A stretch of DNA of 30,803 nt from Firmicutes bacterium UBA4882 (GCA_002399265.1 DHDG01000037.1:1-30803), one strand, 5' to 3'; positions 22,252-29,706 are shown, numbered from the stretch's first letter. Numbers and translations: made by a program. Notes: generated from the letters alone by a model not told the origin.

Positions 22252-22584
22252 ATGGATTGGCTCAGGCCTGTGATACGTTTTGTCATATCAGCTTTAGTGC
22301 TGATGTTTGTCGGATACATCATACCAGGCTTTTCAGCTTTGACAATTTGGAGCGCTCTGCTGGCAGCACTAGTGATCGCCGGTATTGGCTATTTGGTGGA
22401 ATTGGCTTTTGGCCGTGAGGTTTCGCCATATGCCCACGGAATAGTGGGGTTTCTGGTATCGGCTGCGGTAATCTATGTATCCCAGTTTTTTGTCCCCAAT
22501 CTTAGTGTCTCTATTATTGGAGCTCTGCTCTCAGCACTTGTGATTGGGATTATTGACATGTTTATCCCGACTAAACTTAGATAA
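22252..22584 (+). CDS. Small holin-like membrane protein (phage holin 4 superfamily)
   Basis: A 110-residue, very hydrophobic protein with about four membrane helices (9-28, 30-52, 60-80 and 85-105) and short loops (FGREVSPYAHG). It begins MDWLRPVIRFVISALVLMFVG and has the (F)VPNLSV...GALLSALVIGIIDMFIP pattern of PF04020-like proteins (B. subtilis YvlD relatives). These are chromosomal membrane proteins of unknown function despite the holin name; no phage genes surround it. AGGAGG precedes the ATG. It is a single-gene unit on the plus strand, with a sigma-G-like promoter and a strong terminator, suggesting expression in the forespore. Confidence 0.85.
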   Translation: MDWLRPVIRFVISALVLMFVGYIIPGFSALTIWSALLAALVIAGIGYLVELAFGREVSPYAHGIVGFLVSAAVIYVSQFFVPNLSVSIIGALLSALVIGIIDMFIPTKLR

Positions 22585-22615
22585 ACTGCTTCTGGTATGC
22601 AACATAATATGGAAA

Positions 22616-22652
22616 AACAGGATCCGTATCTTAACATGGATCCTGTTTTTTT
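22616..22652 (+). terminator. Bidirectional intrinsic terminator between the holin-like gene and aprA
   Basis: AACAGGATCC (22616-22625), 12-nt loop, GGATCCTG (22638-22645), then TTTTTTT on the plus strand. On the minus strand the same stem ends in TTTTT, so it can also stop the comA-aprA transcript. Confidence 0.9.
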
Positions 22653-22695
22653 GCTTCGACTCTGCCTATCCTCTTGGGCACCTGCCCCAGGCAAG

Positions 22696-24423
22696 CTAAA
22701 CCATCTTTGTGTAAGGTCGCCGACTGATGTGCCAGGAACCGCGTTCTTTGTTATAGCGAGTGTTAACGAAGTTCAGCCAGTCAGCATCATTTCTCTCAGG
22801 GAAGTCGCTGCGAGAATGAAAAGCAGGCCAACGCGTTTCTTCTCTGGTGAGCATATGTTTCACCAACGCCTGGGCTACCAGCAGACGGTCAATGACTTCG
22901 TGGGCTTGCATTAAATCGTGAGGTGACCGAGCCATCAGATAGGTTAGCTGTTTTTCCAAAGCGTCCAGTTTCTGTTCGGCCATGGTCAACATGGCTTTAT
23001 TAGTTTGGTAGGCTGAGCTTAAGCCACCTGCGTATTCATCCATTATTTTTTGCAGGCGCTCTTCTGCTTCTTGCGGCAGGACAACCGGCCCGGGCGTTTG
23101 AGAGTCTCTGCGATAAGGTGCCAATATTCTGGCGCGGCTGGCTTCGATGCCGTCCCCCAGAATGCCGATGTCCACCATCATCGTCCTGACATCCATAATG
23201 TCGGCCACCGCTGTTTCAGCGGCAATTGCACCTTCGACCCAGCATCCGCTAACAAATTTATAGGGCGCGCCTCCGGATACATCACCGGCAGCATATAGTC
23301 CGGGCAGTGTCGTACGGCGTTGCTCGTCAATCCAATAGCCTGCCTGACAATGACCGCCCATCACATAAGGCTCAGTGCCGCAAATCTCAATTGGCTCATG
23401 CGCAGGATCCAGGTCATTGGCGGCCCAGTAAAGGACAATCCCCGGGTACATACTCAAATAGGCTTCTTTGAGAGCCCGAACCCTTTCCGGAGACAGACCA
23501 CGCGTATCAAGAAAACATGGCCCCCGTCCTTCTGCATATTCGCGTGTGGGAGCGTAGACGCGCCAAGGCGTCGGTGCTCTTTCACCTCCAACCTGAGCAT
23601 AGTTCTCCTTCATGAACTCAACACCCAGAGCATTTACTTGCGGCGCACCAAATCCGAGTGCCAATGTGCCTGTAGGGGCGATGACATCCCTTGTGCGCAA
23701 CGCAATAAAGCGCATTTCCAGTGAGGTCATTTCCGCGCCGGCTCTTAATCCAATCGCATATCCGGCGCCGGTATTGAATGGACTATACCAGATTTTGTGA
23801 TGGGCAGATCCTTGATTATTCGGCCGATAAAGACCAGAAGCACCTCCAGTGCAGACGATCACTGCTTTGGCCAGGAACACATGCAGGGACGCATCTCTGA
23901 CAGAGAAAGCGATGGCACCCGCTACGCGCCCCTCATGGCAAATCAAGTCGGCAACTGCCATTCTGTTAAAAACAGTTGCACCAGCTTTGCGCACTGCTTC
24001 TGCCAAAATTGGCTTGAGAGATTCTCCAAAAATCTCGACGTTCCAGCGGCCTCTGCGTTTGTAACTGCCATCAGCATCCTTAACAACCGGCAGACCCCAA
24101 GATTCTACTTTAGCGACCATTTCATTGAGTCGCCCGGCTATTGAAAGCACCAGATCTTCACGAATCAATCCGCAAGCGTCATTGCGCACGAATTGGGTGA
24201 AACTCTCCGGAGTTTCTCCGGGATTAAGATAAGCATTAATGGCATTCATACCGGCAGCCAGACAACCGCTGCGATCAATATGTGCTTTTTCAATAACCGT
24301 CACTGCCAGATCAGGAGCAATTTCTTTGGCAGTAGCAGCGGCCATGCATCCTGCTGTACCGCCTCCGATGATCAGTATATCAGCCTGATGCAGGTTGGTC
24401 TGCGGCAATGTATTAACGTGCAA
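22696..24423 (-). CDS. aprA: Adenylylsulfate reductase alpha subunit (AprA), FAD protein
   Basis: A 575-residue flavoprotein of the fumarate reductase fold. The FAD dinucleotide site is ILIIGGGTAGCMAA (17-30). AprA-specific segments are SGCLAAGMNAINAYL (52-66), GRWNVEIFGESLKPILAEA (125-143), FNTGAGYAIGLRAGAEM (216-232), RFIALRTRDVIAPTGTLALG and EPYVMGGHCQAGYW (351-364). By analogy with Archaeoglobus AprA, Asn63, an Arg in RFIALR and His358 should line the APS site, where APS is reduced to sulfite and AMP. It is about 70 residues shorter than AprA of sulfate reducers. The start is TTG with GGAGGTG upstream. It is third in an operon after comA and an unknown gene; its partner aprB lies near sat, 12 kb away. 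Confidence 0.93.
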   Translation of the reverse strand: MHVNTLPQTNLHQADILIIGGGTAGCMAAATAKEIAPDLAVTVIEKAHIDRSGCLAAGMNAINAYLNPGETPESFTQFVRNDACGLIREDLVLSIAGRLNEMVAKVESWGLPVVKDADGSYKRRGRWNVEIFGESLKPILAEAVRKAGATVFNRMAVADLICHEGRVAGAIAFSVRDASLHVFLAKAVIVCTGGASGLYRPNNQGSAHHKIWYSPFNTGAGYAIGLRAGAEMTSLEMRFIALRTRDVIAPTGTLALGFGAPQVNALGVEFMKENYAQVGGERAPTPWRVYAPTREYAEGRGPCFLDTRGLSPERVRALKEAYLSMYPGIVLYWAANDLDPAHEPIEICGTEPYVMGGHCQAGYWIDEQRRTTLPGLYAAGDVSGGAPYKFVSGCWVEGAIAAETAVADIMDVRTMMVDIGILGDGIEASRARILAPYRRDSQTPGPVVLPQEAEERLQKIMDEYAGGLSSAYQTNKAMLTMAEQKLDALEKQLTYLMARSPHDLMQAHEVIDRLLVAQALVKHMLTREETRWPAFHSRSDFPERNDADWLNFVNTRYNKERGSWHISRRPYTKMV

Positions 24424-24438
24424 GAAGAAGACACCTCC

Positions 24439-24858
24439 TCACTTGTTTTTACCTTCCTTGAGAGCGGCTCTGGGGATCTGCAGAAGGGCACATTGGCAGG
24501 GCGCTTCCTTACGCCTGTTCCACTGGAAAACAGGCCGAACAGAACTGCCATTACCATTGCCACCGCCTTGCAGTGCAATTACCAAATCAATATCCCCTGC
24601 TCCCAGTCGTTCTGGAAGTGCCCGGCGCGCTTCATAAAACCGGAATAACACCTCTACCTCAAGACTGTTAGCCAGAGCCGTCTTTTTGATTGTCTCCATT
24701 GGTTCATGCCAACACTCGGCCACATCATAGGCTTCGCAGTGGATTGGCAAGCAACAGAGACAGACAATCCCGCCGCCGCGTCGCACCGCCACAGACGCGG
24801 CTTTGAAAGCATCTTCCAGCTCTGGAGGATGATTTTCAAATAGTAGCAGCGTTTTCAT
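24439..24858 (-). CDS. Unknown 139-residue protein between comA and aprA
   Basis: I do not recognise a family. The start MKTLLLFENHPPELEDAFKAASVAVRRGGGIVCLCCLP and the later EVEVLFRFYEARRALPERLGAGDIDLVIALQGGG suggest alternating strands and helices, as in a small Rossmann or USP-like alpha/beta fold. It ends in a basic tail (EGKNK). There are six cysteines: CLCC (33-36), Cys41, Cys49 and two near the end (CQC). Two of these pairs are close enough to bind metal, though this is not shown. The ATG lies two bases after the comA stop with only a weak ribosome site, so it is translationally coupled, and aprA follows 15 nt later. The position argues for a role with sulfite handling or AprA. Confidence 0.8.
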   Translation of the reverse strand: MKTLLLFENHPPELEDAFKAASVAVRRGGGIVCLCCLPIHCEAYDVAECWHEPMETIKKTALANSLEVEVLFRFYEARRALPERLGAGDIDLVIALQGGGNGNGSSVRPVFQWNRRKEAPCQCALLQIPRAALKEGKNK

Positions 24859-24860
24859 GG

Positions 24861-25643
24861 CTAATCACGCTGATAAACACTTTTGAGAGTATCATTGCGC
24901 AGTCCGAGCCGCATCGATTCCAGAGCAATCACTTCATGCGGTGGAATGTTGCCCATGTTGACATTCGGACCGAATAGACCAATCAGCGCTGACTGTTGAT
25001 CTTTGAGCGGTGCCTCCCAAATAATGGCGTTTTGCACGCCGCTACAGCTGAGCAATTCTTCGAAGCGCTCTTGTTCAATGTGGCCTTCTTTGTCATAGAT
25101 ACCAACCCCGCGCCCGGATTCACGGCCTTCAACAATGACTAATTTTGATCCGGCATCCAGATCATTCAAAACTGCATTTGCCATTGCGCGGCCACTTGTT
25201 TTCTGACGCGGATCCTTTTTGCCAACCTCAGACAATACTTTAAATCCCGCCTTGGCAGCCATCCCAATAATGGTGCGACGCCGCTCAGCAGACAGTTCGA
25301 TCGTGCCATCGGAAACTTCAATAGCGGTGAAACCAACACACCCGGCCCGCTCCAGAAATTCCGGTACCTTTTTCTGGATAATTGCGATTTCCAGGAATGT
25401 CCCGCCCGGATAAACATCATTGCCGCTATCCTTAATCAGTGCGATTTTTTCTTGCAAGATTGCCGGGGGATAAACTGCCGCCGTACCAAAAGCCAGCTTA
25501 ACGAAGTCTACATACTCTGAACCAAGTGCCAGGAAATCACGCGTCTCTGCCAAACCGAGTCCCTTGTCCATGACCATCGTAATGCCGAATTGACGCGGCT
25601 TACCTACTCTGCCCTGAATAGGGCTTTTGACTATCTCTTTCAT
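24861..25643 (-). CDS. comA: Phosphosulfolactate synthase (ComA family)
   Basis: A 260-residue TIM-barrel enzyme that adds sulfite to phosphoenolpyruvate, giving (2R)-phosphosulfolactate. Family segments in order are RQFGITMVMDKGLGL, VDFVKLAFGTAA, VYPGGTFLEIA, IEVSDGTIEL, VLSEVGKK, EGRESGRGVGIYD and WEAPLKDQQSALIGLFGPNVNMGNI. The reaction starts coenzyme M synthesis in methanogens. In B. subtilis the homologue YitD belongs to the pathway that makes sulfolactate, abundant in spores. A near-ideal GGAGGTGATC precedes the ATG. It is first gene of comA-orf139-aprA, so the sulfite supplier AprA is made with its consumer. No comB phosphatase or comC is visible in the window. The promoter resembles sigma-E. 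Confidence 0.95.
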   Translation of the reverse strand: MKEIVKSPIQGRVGKPRQFGITMVMDKGLGLAETRDFLALGSEYVDFVKLAFGTAAVYPPAILQEKIALIKDSGNDVYPGGTFLEIAIIQKKVPEFLERAGCVGFTAIEVSDGTIELSAERRRTIIGMAAKAGFKVLSEVGKKDPRQKTSGRAMANAVLNDLDAGSKLVIVEGRESGRGVGIYDKEGHIEQERFEELLSCSGVQNAIIWEAPLKDQQSALIGLFGPNVNMGNIPPHEVIALESMRLGLRNDTLKSVYQRD

Positions 25644-25674
25644 TTTTGATCACCTCCGGGTCATATGGGTGCTT

Positions 25675-25703
25675 TTTGTATACCCGTCTCTAGAAAGATA
25701 TGC
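25675..25703 (-). promoter_or_regulatory. Candidate mother-cell sigma-E-like promoter of comA
   Basis: Minus strand GCATATC (25697-25703) is followed after 14 nt by TATACAAA (25675-25682). This is close to the B. subtilis sigma-E pattern GHATATT-N14-CATACAHT (6 of 7 and 6 of 8). It gives a leader of about 25 nt. No good sigma-A -35 is found for the same -10. Resemblance only. Confidence 0.4.
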
Positions 25704-25719
25704 CCGGCGAAAGCCGGGC
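25702..25719. other. Strong GAAA-tetraloop hairpin between comA and the DUF441 gene
   Basis: GCCCGGC-GAAA-GCCGGGC is a perfect 7-bp stem with a GNRA tetraloop on the plus strand. It would lie in the leader of the plus-strand DUF441 gene and overlaps the comA -35. No T tract follows and no known riboswitch core surrounds it. Confidence 0.5.
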
Positions 25720-25784
25720 GTAACTTGTCCTGTCGTAATTCTCGGAGGGATCGCATAACAATAGAGACTAAAGGGGGCCATGCC

Positions 25785-26243
25785 ATGCTGCAGCAAAATA
25801 TCATTTTGCTTGCCTTGTTTGCCCTGGGGATCATTTTTAACAACAGTCTGATTGCGGCAGGTTCCGGAATTTTGCTGATTCTGCGCTTTGTGCGTCTGAA
25901 CTCAATGCTGGTTTTGCTGGAGCAAAGAGCAATGGAGGCGGGATTGCTGCTCCTGCTAATCGCGGTCTTTGTGCCATTTGCGCAGGATAAGGTGACACTG
26001 CCCGAAGTTGCTAAAACTTTTGTCAGTATTGATGGTATTATCGCGATAATCAGCGGTATGGGCGCCGCGTTTATGTGCGGCTGCGGAGTAAATCTATTGG
26101 AAACAAACCCGCAAATAGCCGGTGGCTTGGTGGTTGGAAGCATTCTGGGTGTCCTGCTGCTGAAAGGCATTCCGATCGGTCCATTGGCCGCCGCCGGCAT
26201 GGCGGCCATGCTGTTGAAACTGATTTCACTCTGGAGAAAGTAA
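25785..26243 (+). CDS. DUF441 family (UPF0756) membrane protein
   Basis: A 152-residue integral membrane protein with about five hydrophobic segments: near 1-35 (IILLALFALGIIF...AAGSGILLILRFV), 42-62 (MEAGLLLLLIAVFVPFA), 80-100 (IDGIIAIISGMGAAFMCG), 110-130 (GGLVVGSILGVLLLKGIPIGP) and to the end. GLLLLLIAVFVPFA and GxGVNLLExNPQIAGGLVVGSILGV match UPF0756/DUF441, such as B. subtilis YtwI. Function is unknown. The ATG at 25785 has AAAGGGGG upstream; the longer open frame from 25665 lacks a ribosome site and its extension is not membrane-like. yqhV follows 32 nt later, probably in the same transcript. Confidence 0.9.
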   Translation: MLQQNIILLALFALGIIFNNSLIAAGSGILLILRFVRLNSMLVLLEQRAMEAGLLLLLIAVFVPFAQDKVTLPEVAKTFVSIDGIIAIISGMGAAFMCGCGVNLLETNPQIAGGLVVGSILGVLLLKGIPIGPLAAAGMAAMLLKLISLWRK

Positions 26244-26275
26244 GCAAAAATTCAATGCGCCAGGAGGGTCTTATC

Positions 26276-26542
26276 ATGAGAACACTCCCCGTATTAGGTA
26301 GTATGGTCATGCTGCGGATCCTGTCGGGGTTGCTCGAAATTGTCACGGCCGTAATTATCCTAAGGAGCAGCAGCGTCCAAACGGCGTTACGCCTCAATGC
26401 GTTTCTGGGTCTGGTAGGCCCGATCGTCTTCTTGGCGGTCAGTGCGTTGGGCATTATTAGCATCGCGGTAAAACTGCCCCTGCCAAAGGTTCTGTTGATC
26501 TGTACCGGTCTTTTATTGGTATTATGGGGTACATCAAAATAA
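26276..26542 (+). CDS. yqhV: YqhV-like small membrane protein (DUF2619)
   Basis: An 88-residue membrane protein with about three helices (5-27, 42-62 and 66-85) and a RILSGLLEIVTAVIILR motif near the N-terminus. QTALRLNAFLGLVGPIVF follows, as in DUF2619. B. subtilis yqhV lies next to the spoIIIA operon; its role is unknown. CAGGAGGG six nt before the ATG sets the start at 26276, well inside a longer open frame whose upstream part overlaps the DUF441 gene and is a shadow. Ends at the convergent terminator. Confidence 0.85.
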   Translation: MRTLPVLGSMVMLRILSGLLEIVTAVIILRSSSVQTALRLNAFLGLVGPIVFLAVSALGIISIAVKLPLPKVLLICTGLLLVLWGTSK

Positions 26543-26551
26543 AAAGCAAAA

Positions 26552-26616
26552 AAGTCCCCTTTGAGGTAGCGACCCCTGTTTCGTTTCGACAGGCAGTCTT
26601 TCCTCAAAGGGGACTT
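26552..26616. terminator. Bidirectional terminator between yqhV and the large TPR gene
   Basis: AAGTCCCCTTTGAGG (26552-26566) pairs perfectly over 15 bp with CCTCAAAGGGGACTT (26602-26616). A smaller inner hairpin CCTGT...ACAGG sits in the loop. A-rich sequence on the left gives a T tract for minus transcripts. It sits between two converging genes. Confidence 0.85.
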
Positions 26617-26639
26617 ATTGGGGCTTGTTAATTGCCGTG

Positions 26640-29570
26640 CTATTCGGCGGTTTTGGATTCCTCGAATTCCGCTGCTGCGTTTTCGGTATCTGTTACTTTC
26701 TGGTACAATTCGAAATCGATGAACACATCCCCGCCCATTTTCTGAAACCGCTCCCGGGAGGCATCCGCTTGCTTTTTCAAGCCGAGCGAATCCCAGACTC
26801 TGGCCAGCATTTCATAAGGTAATGGCCACTCCGGTAAAAGACGTGCTGCCTTGCGGAATGCTGTCGCTGCTCTGTACATATCATCACTGTGCATTTCTAA
26901 CAGACCCAGGGCAAACCAGGCACCGCTCGCCTGAACATTGTTGGTTGACGCTGATAGTGACTCCAGTGTTTTACGTCCTTGCACTGACTCTCCGGCAGCG
27001 ATGGACGCCATCGCATAATAAGCAAAGGTTTGCTCATCAAAAACGCAATCTTGCACGGCTTTGGACAAATGCGTCAATGCCTGCCGATAAGCTCCTGCTT
27101 CCATACAAGCAATTCCGATGACACGATCAGCCTGCCAGGCAGTCCATTCCAAGCGGCGTGCCCGCTCCCCAAAATAGACGGATTCTTCAGGGAAAAGGCT
27201 CCGCAGACCATCTGCGGCATTGATCATGAATGCGCCGGCCCACTGCCGATTTTCAGGATCATAAACCGGTTCGGCGAATTCCCCCGTCAATCTGGTTTTG
27301 GCTGCAGCCAACAACTCGTCGAGCAGACTGAAGGAAGGATCCAAACCATCAGCTTTAGTAAGAATCTCAAGAGCCTGCGCCTTTTGGCCAGACCAGAGCT
27401 TAATAGCGGCGTCTCTGACTAAAATTGCCAGATTCGAACCGGAGCTTATGTCTCTTTCGGCCCATACTTTTTCGAGAGCCTGAGGATCTCCACTGCTAAG
27501 ATAAGCCCAAAGATCCAGCGCTGTTTCAACGCGTTGGCGACATACAGTATCCGGCTGCGAAACAGCCGAATCCAATTGCGCGATAGTTTTGGATCTATAG
27601 GAACGGCAATCAGCATGATCATCCGGCGACCAAGCGAAATTAGCAGCTGCGCTTAGATGCTCCAGCACTTGCCTCATAATCCGATTAATCCTTTGCTCAG
27701 AGCTTGGCGGGGTATCTTGGGAGATCGCCTCCAGACTTAAGATGCTAACGCGATTTTCGGGGGCAATTTCCGACAGAGCCGAGGAATCCAGCTGACTGTC
27801 AACAATGGCGAAAGTCCAAATCGCCTGATCAGCAATGTAAGTTTTGAGAAAATCAGCACTCAAAAACCGGCCATTTGTCACATTGGTATTAGAAGAATCA
27901 AGTTTAACGGGTTCCATGATTACACAAACCCGATTAATCCGTCCATTAAGCTCATTCTGAAGGCGTCTCAGCAAATTGCTGTCCAAAGGTCCTACCGGCA
28001 CAAGGTGAATCTCCCCTTCTCCGCCGGAAAACCATGGATTGCGATTACTGGAGGCAGATCCAATTGCCGGTATAGCATTATCAGGTTTGTCCGGCCAAGA
28101 TTTATTGGCTAATGCCGCCTCATAAAGCTCGTAGAATGAACGGCCTGACTCAGCCGCCGCAAGGCTCAATTCACTGATAGCGGCATCAATTATTTGTTTT
28201 TGGGATTTGTTGTTTGCCAGATACCAGACAGCTAACAGATAGCGTTCTTCTGGAGAGGGGCCGGAAGTATACACGGAAAGATCGGCCAGATAGGTATTAT
28301 AAATACTTTCCGGAGCTGGCTGCATCTTCCTGAGCACGGCCGAAGTCTGATGCCAAGTCCACGCAACGCTGTCGGAGACTTCGGCTAGATCCTTATGCCA
28401 AAGCACATTGCAGCCCGCCAGAAAAATTAACAGACCAAGCAGAGCACAAATTAAAGTTCCGGCTATCTTTTTAGGAAATTCTTCTTTTTCTGTTGATGAC
28501 AGAACCGATAACCCAATCGGTGGAGCGAAGAGCGCCCATAGCCCTGGATAAGAGAGCGCCTTACGACGCAGGATCCAAGCAGCCAGGAAGCCAAATAAGG
28601 CCCAAGCTGCTGTAAATGCAGCGACCCAGATCAGTATTCGGCAGAGGGATTTCCAAAACTCTCGATCAACGCTATTTAACCCCGAAAATTCTTTTTGGTA
28701 AGGCCCCTTGAAAATCCCGTTAGATCCATAGGACCATAAAAGTCCGCGGTCAATGTCGCAGATGACGAATCCCTCGGGTGTGGAGCGCAGTCGTACAGAG
28801 CCTTTCCATACTTCCTCAGGCAATCCCAGCAAAATAGCCGATCCATTGGCTGCATCATATTTAACAAGAACGGGATAGTCCGCAATCTTGCCGGCAATGA
28901 TAATAACTTCTTTGGTCAGAGCCAAAATTGCCTCCGGCGCGAGTCCTTTGACCGCAGCCTGATCCAGCCAGAAAATTTGCCCTAAGACATTTTCTTTGTT
29001 ATAGATTAAGATCGACTTGGAATCCAAGTCCGCAACTGCCAGCTCATCCTGAGGTGTCACGCTCATGATGACAGGCTGTCCCTGAGAGTCAAAACCAAAA
29101 TCCGCTAGTTCAAGCCTTCCTTCGATGGTACCGTTAATGGACACAACCCAGATGCCATAGCCTGTACCAACAAAGACGCGTCCGGCTGATAAGGCAATAT
29201 CACTGATGGACCCTGCTTCCTCAGGTAGAGTGCATGTCCATAAAGGATGCCCCGTCATGGTGAATCTTCCGATATCACGTGAAGACGCAGCGGCGATAAT
29301 GTATCCGTCTAGCCCGTCCGAAACCGCAATGCTATTGCGGCTAAGCGTCTCCGGAATCTCCCAGGTTCTGTTATCGCCGTTTTCAATGATCGTTTCTAAT
29401 TGATTACCCGCTATCAAAGCGACGTTCCCGGCTCTATCAACAATAATTTCGCTGATGCCGGTGCGGTTCCCCAAGTAAGCAGTTCCCATGGATGACAAAA
29501 ATGAAAGCGCTGCCAGAGCGAAAAACACCCAGGCAACTACGGCTGTCCTTTTGGATGCTTGTGGCTGCAT
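26640..29570 (-). CDS. Large membrane protein: predicted beta-propeller, degenerate archaemetzincin-like domain, TPRs
   Basis: 976 residues with an unusual architecture. One membrane helix (about 10-32) precedes a beta-rich region (about 35-300) with repeats such as GISEIIVDRAGNVALIAG and ELAVADLDSKSILIYN, typical of a propeller. Three hydrophobic segments follow (about 310-335, 343-360 and 372-393). Residues about 518-680 resemble archaemetzincin: IHLVPVGPLDSNLLRRLQNE, a TNVTNGRFLSADFL segment, WTFAIVDSQLD, RVSILSLEAIS, then QVLEHLSAAANF where the family has HExGH. The zinc-binding histidines are therefore lost. The C-terminal third (about 690-950) holds TPRs (KAARLLPEWPLPYEMLARVWDSLGL). I start at 29568-29570, where GGGAGGT stands seven nt upstream and the sigma-A promoter would lie 35 nt earlier; the frame is open to 29816 but those codons cover the microsatellite. 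Function unknown. Confidence 0.82.
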   Translation of the reverse strand: MQPQASKRTAVVAWVFFALAALSFLSSMGTAYLGNRTGISEIIVDRAGNVALIAGNQLETIIENGDNRTWEIPETLSRNSIAVSDGLDGYIIAAASSRDIGRFTMTGHPLWTCTLPEEAGSISDIALSAGRVFVGTGYGIWVVSINGTIEGRLELADFGFDSQGQPVIMSVTPQDELAVADLDSKSILIYNKENVLGQIFWLDQAAVKGLAPEAILALTKEVIIIAGKIADYPVLVKYDAANGSAILLGLPEEVWKGSVRLRSTPEGFVICDIDRGLLWSYGSNGIFKGPYQKEFSGLNSVDREFWKSLCRILIWVAAFTAAWALFGFLAAWILRRKALSYPGLWALFAPPIGLSVLSSTEKEEFPKKIAGTLICALLGLLIFLAGCNVLWHKDLAEVSDSVAWTWHQTSAVLRKMQPAPESIYNTYLADLSVYTSGPSPEERYLLAVWYLANNKSQKQIIDAAISELSLAAAESGRSFYELYEAALANKSWPDKPDNAIPAIGSASSNRNPWFSGGEGEIHLVPVGPLDSNLLRRLQNELNGRINRVCVIMEPVKLDSSNTNVTNGRFLSADFLKTYIADQAIWTFAIVDSQLDSSALSEIAPENRVSILSLEAISQDTPPSSEQRINRIMRQVLEHLSAAANFAWSPDDHADCRSYRSKTIAQLDSAVSQPDTVCRQRVETALDLWAYLSSGDPQALEKVWAERDISSGSNLAILVRDAAIKLWSGQKAQALEILTKADGLDPSFSLLDELLAAAKTRLTGEFAEPVYDPENRQWAGAFMINAADGLRSLFPEESVYFGERARRLEWTAWQADRVIGIACMEAGAYRQALTHLSKAVQDCVFDEQTFAYYAMASIAAGESVQGRKTLESLSASTNNVQASGAWFALGLLEMHSDDMYRAATAFRKAARLLPEWPLPYEMLARVWDSLGLKKQADASRERFQKMGGDVFIDFELYQKVTDTENAAAEFEESKTAE

Positions 29571-29604
29571 TTGATATACCTCCCAAGCTTGTCTGATCCT
29601 TTCC

Positions 29605-29633
29605 ATTGTATCATAGAGAAGGATCTGTGTCGA
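29605..29633 (-). promoter_or_regulatory. Sigma-A promoter of the 976-residue protein gene
   Basis: Minus strand TCGACA (29628-29633, 5 of 6), exactly 17 nt, then TACAAT (29605-29610, 5 of 6). The start of transcription near 29598 would be just upstream of the GGGAGGT site of the start at 29570, supporting that start over the ATG at 29606, which falls inside the -10 region. Confidence 0.65.
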
Positions 29634-29684
29634 CACGCACGCACGCACGCACGCATGCATGCACGCATGCTGGCACACACGCAT
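29633..29684. repeat. Tetranucleotide microsatellite (ACGC/ATGC)n, 38 bp of strict purine-pyrimidine alternation
   Basis: Five ACGC units (29635-29654) run into ATGC, ATGC, ACGC, ATGC (to 29670). Including 29633-29634, 38 bp alternate purine and pyrimidine without a break. A second shorter alternating run (29673-29684) follows. It abuts the -35 box of the large TPR gene promoter. Such tracts can slip during replication and favour Z-DNA. Confidence 0.9.
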
Positions 29685-29700
29685 CCAAGACAAAGCTTGG
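29685..29700. other. Small hairpin after ytxC
   Basis: CCAAG-6 nt-CTTGG, 5-bp stem just beyond the ytxC stop codon. Too weak and T-poor to be called a terminator with confidence. Confidence 0.3.
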
Positions 29701-29706
29701 TTAACC

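Noticed and set aside
22252..22584. Prophage remnant indicated by the holin-like gene
   Set aside because: No other phage gene, integrase or att repeats nearby; this family is a common chromosomal membrane protein.
22696..24423. aprA as fumarate reductase or L-aspartate oxidase
   Set aside because: The specific segments (FNTGAGYAIG, RFIALR, EPYVMGGH) match AprA and not those relatives; aprB and sat are present in the window.
25681..25784. Riboswitch in the comA/DUF441 gap
   Set aside because: The GAAA hairpin is striking, but I could not fit c-di-GMP, fluoride, SAM or cobalamin cores; kept only as an unclassified hairpin.
29633..29684. CRISPR-like array
   Set aside because: Units are only 4 bp with no spacers; it is a simple sequence repeat.
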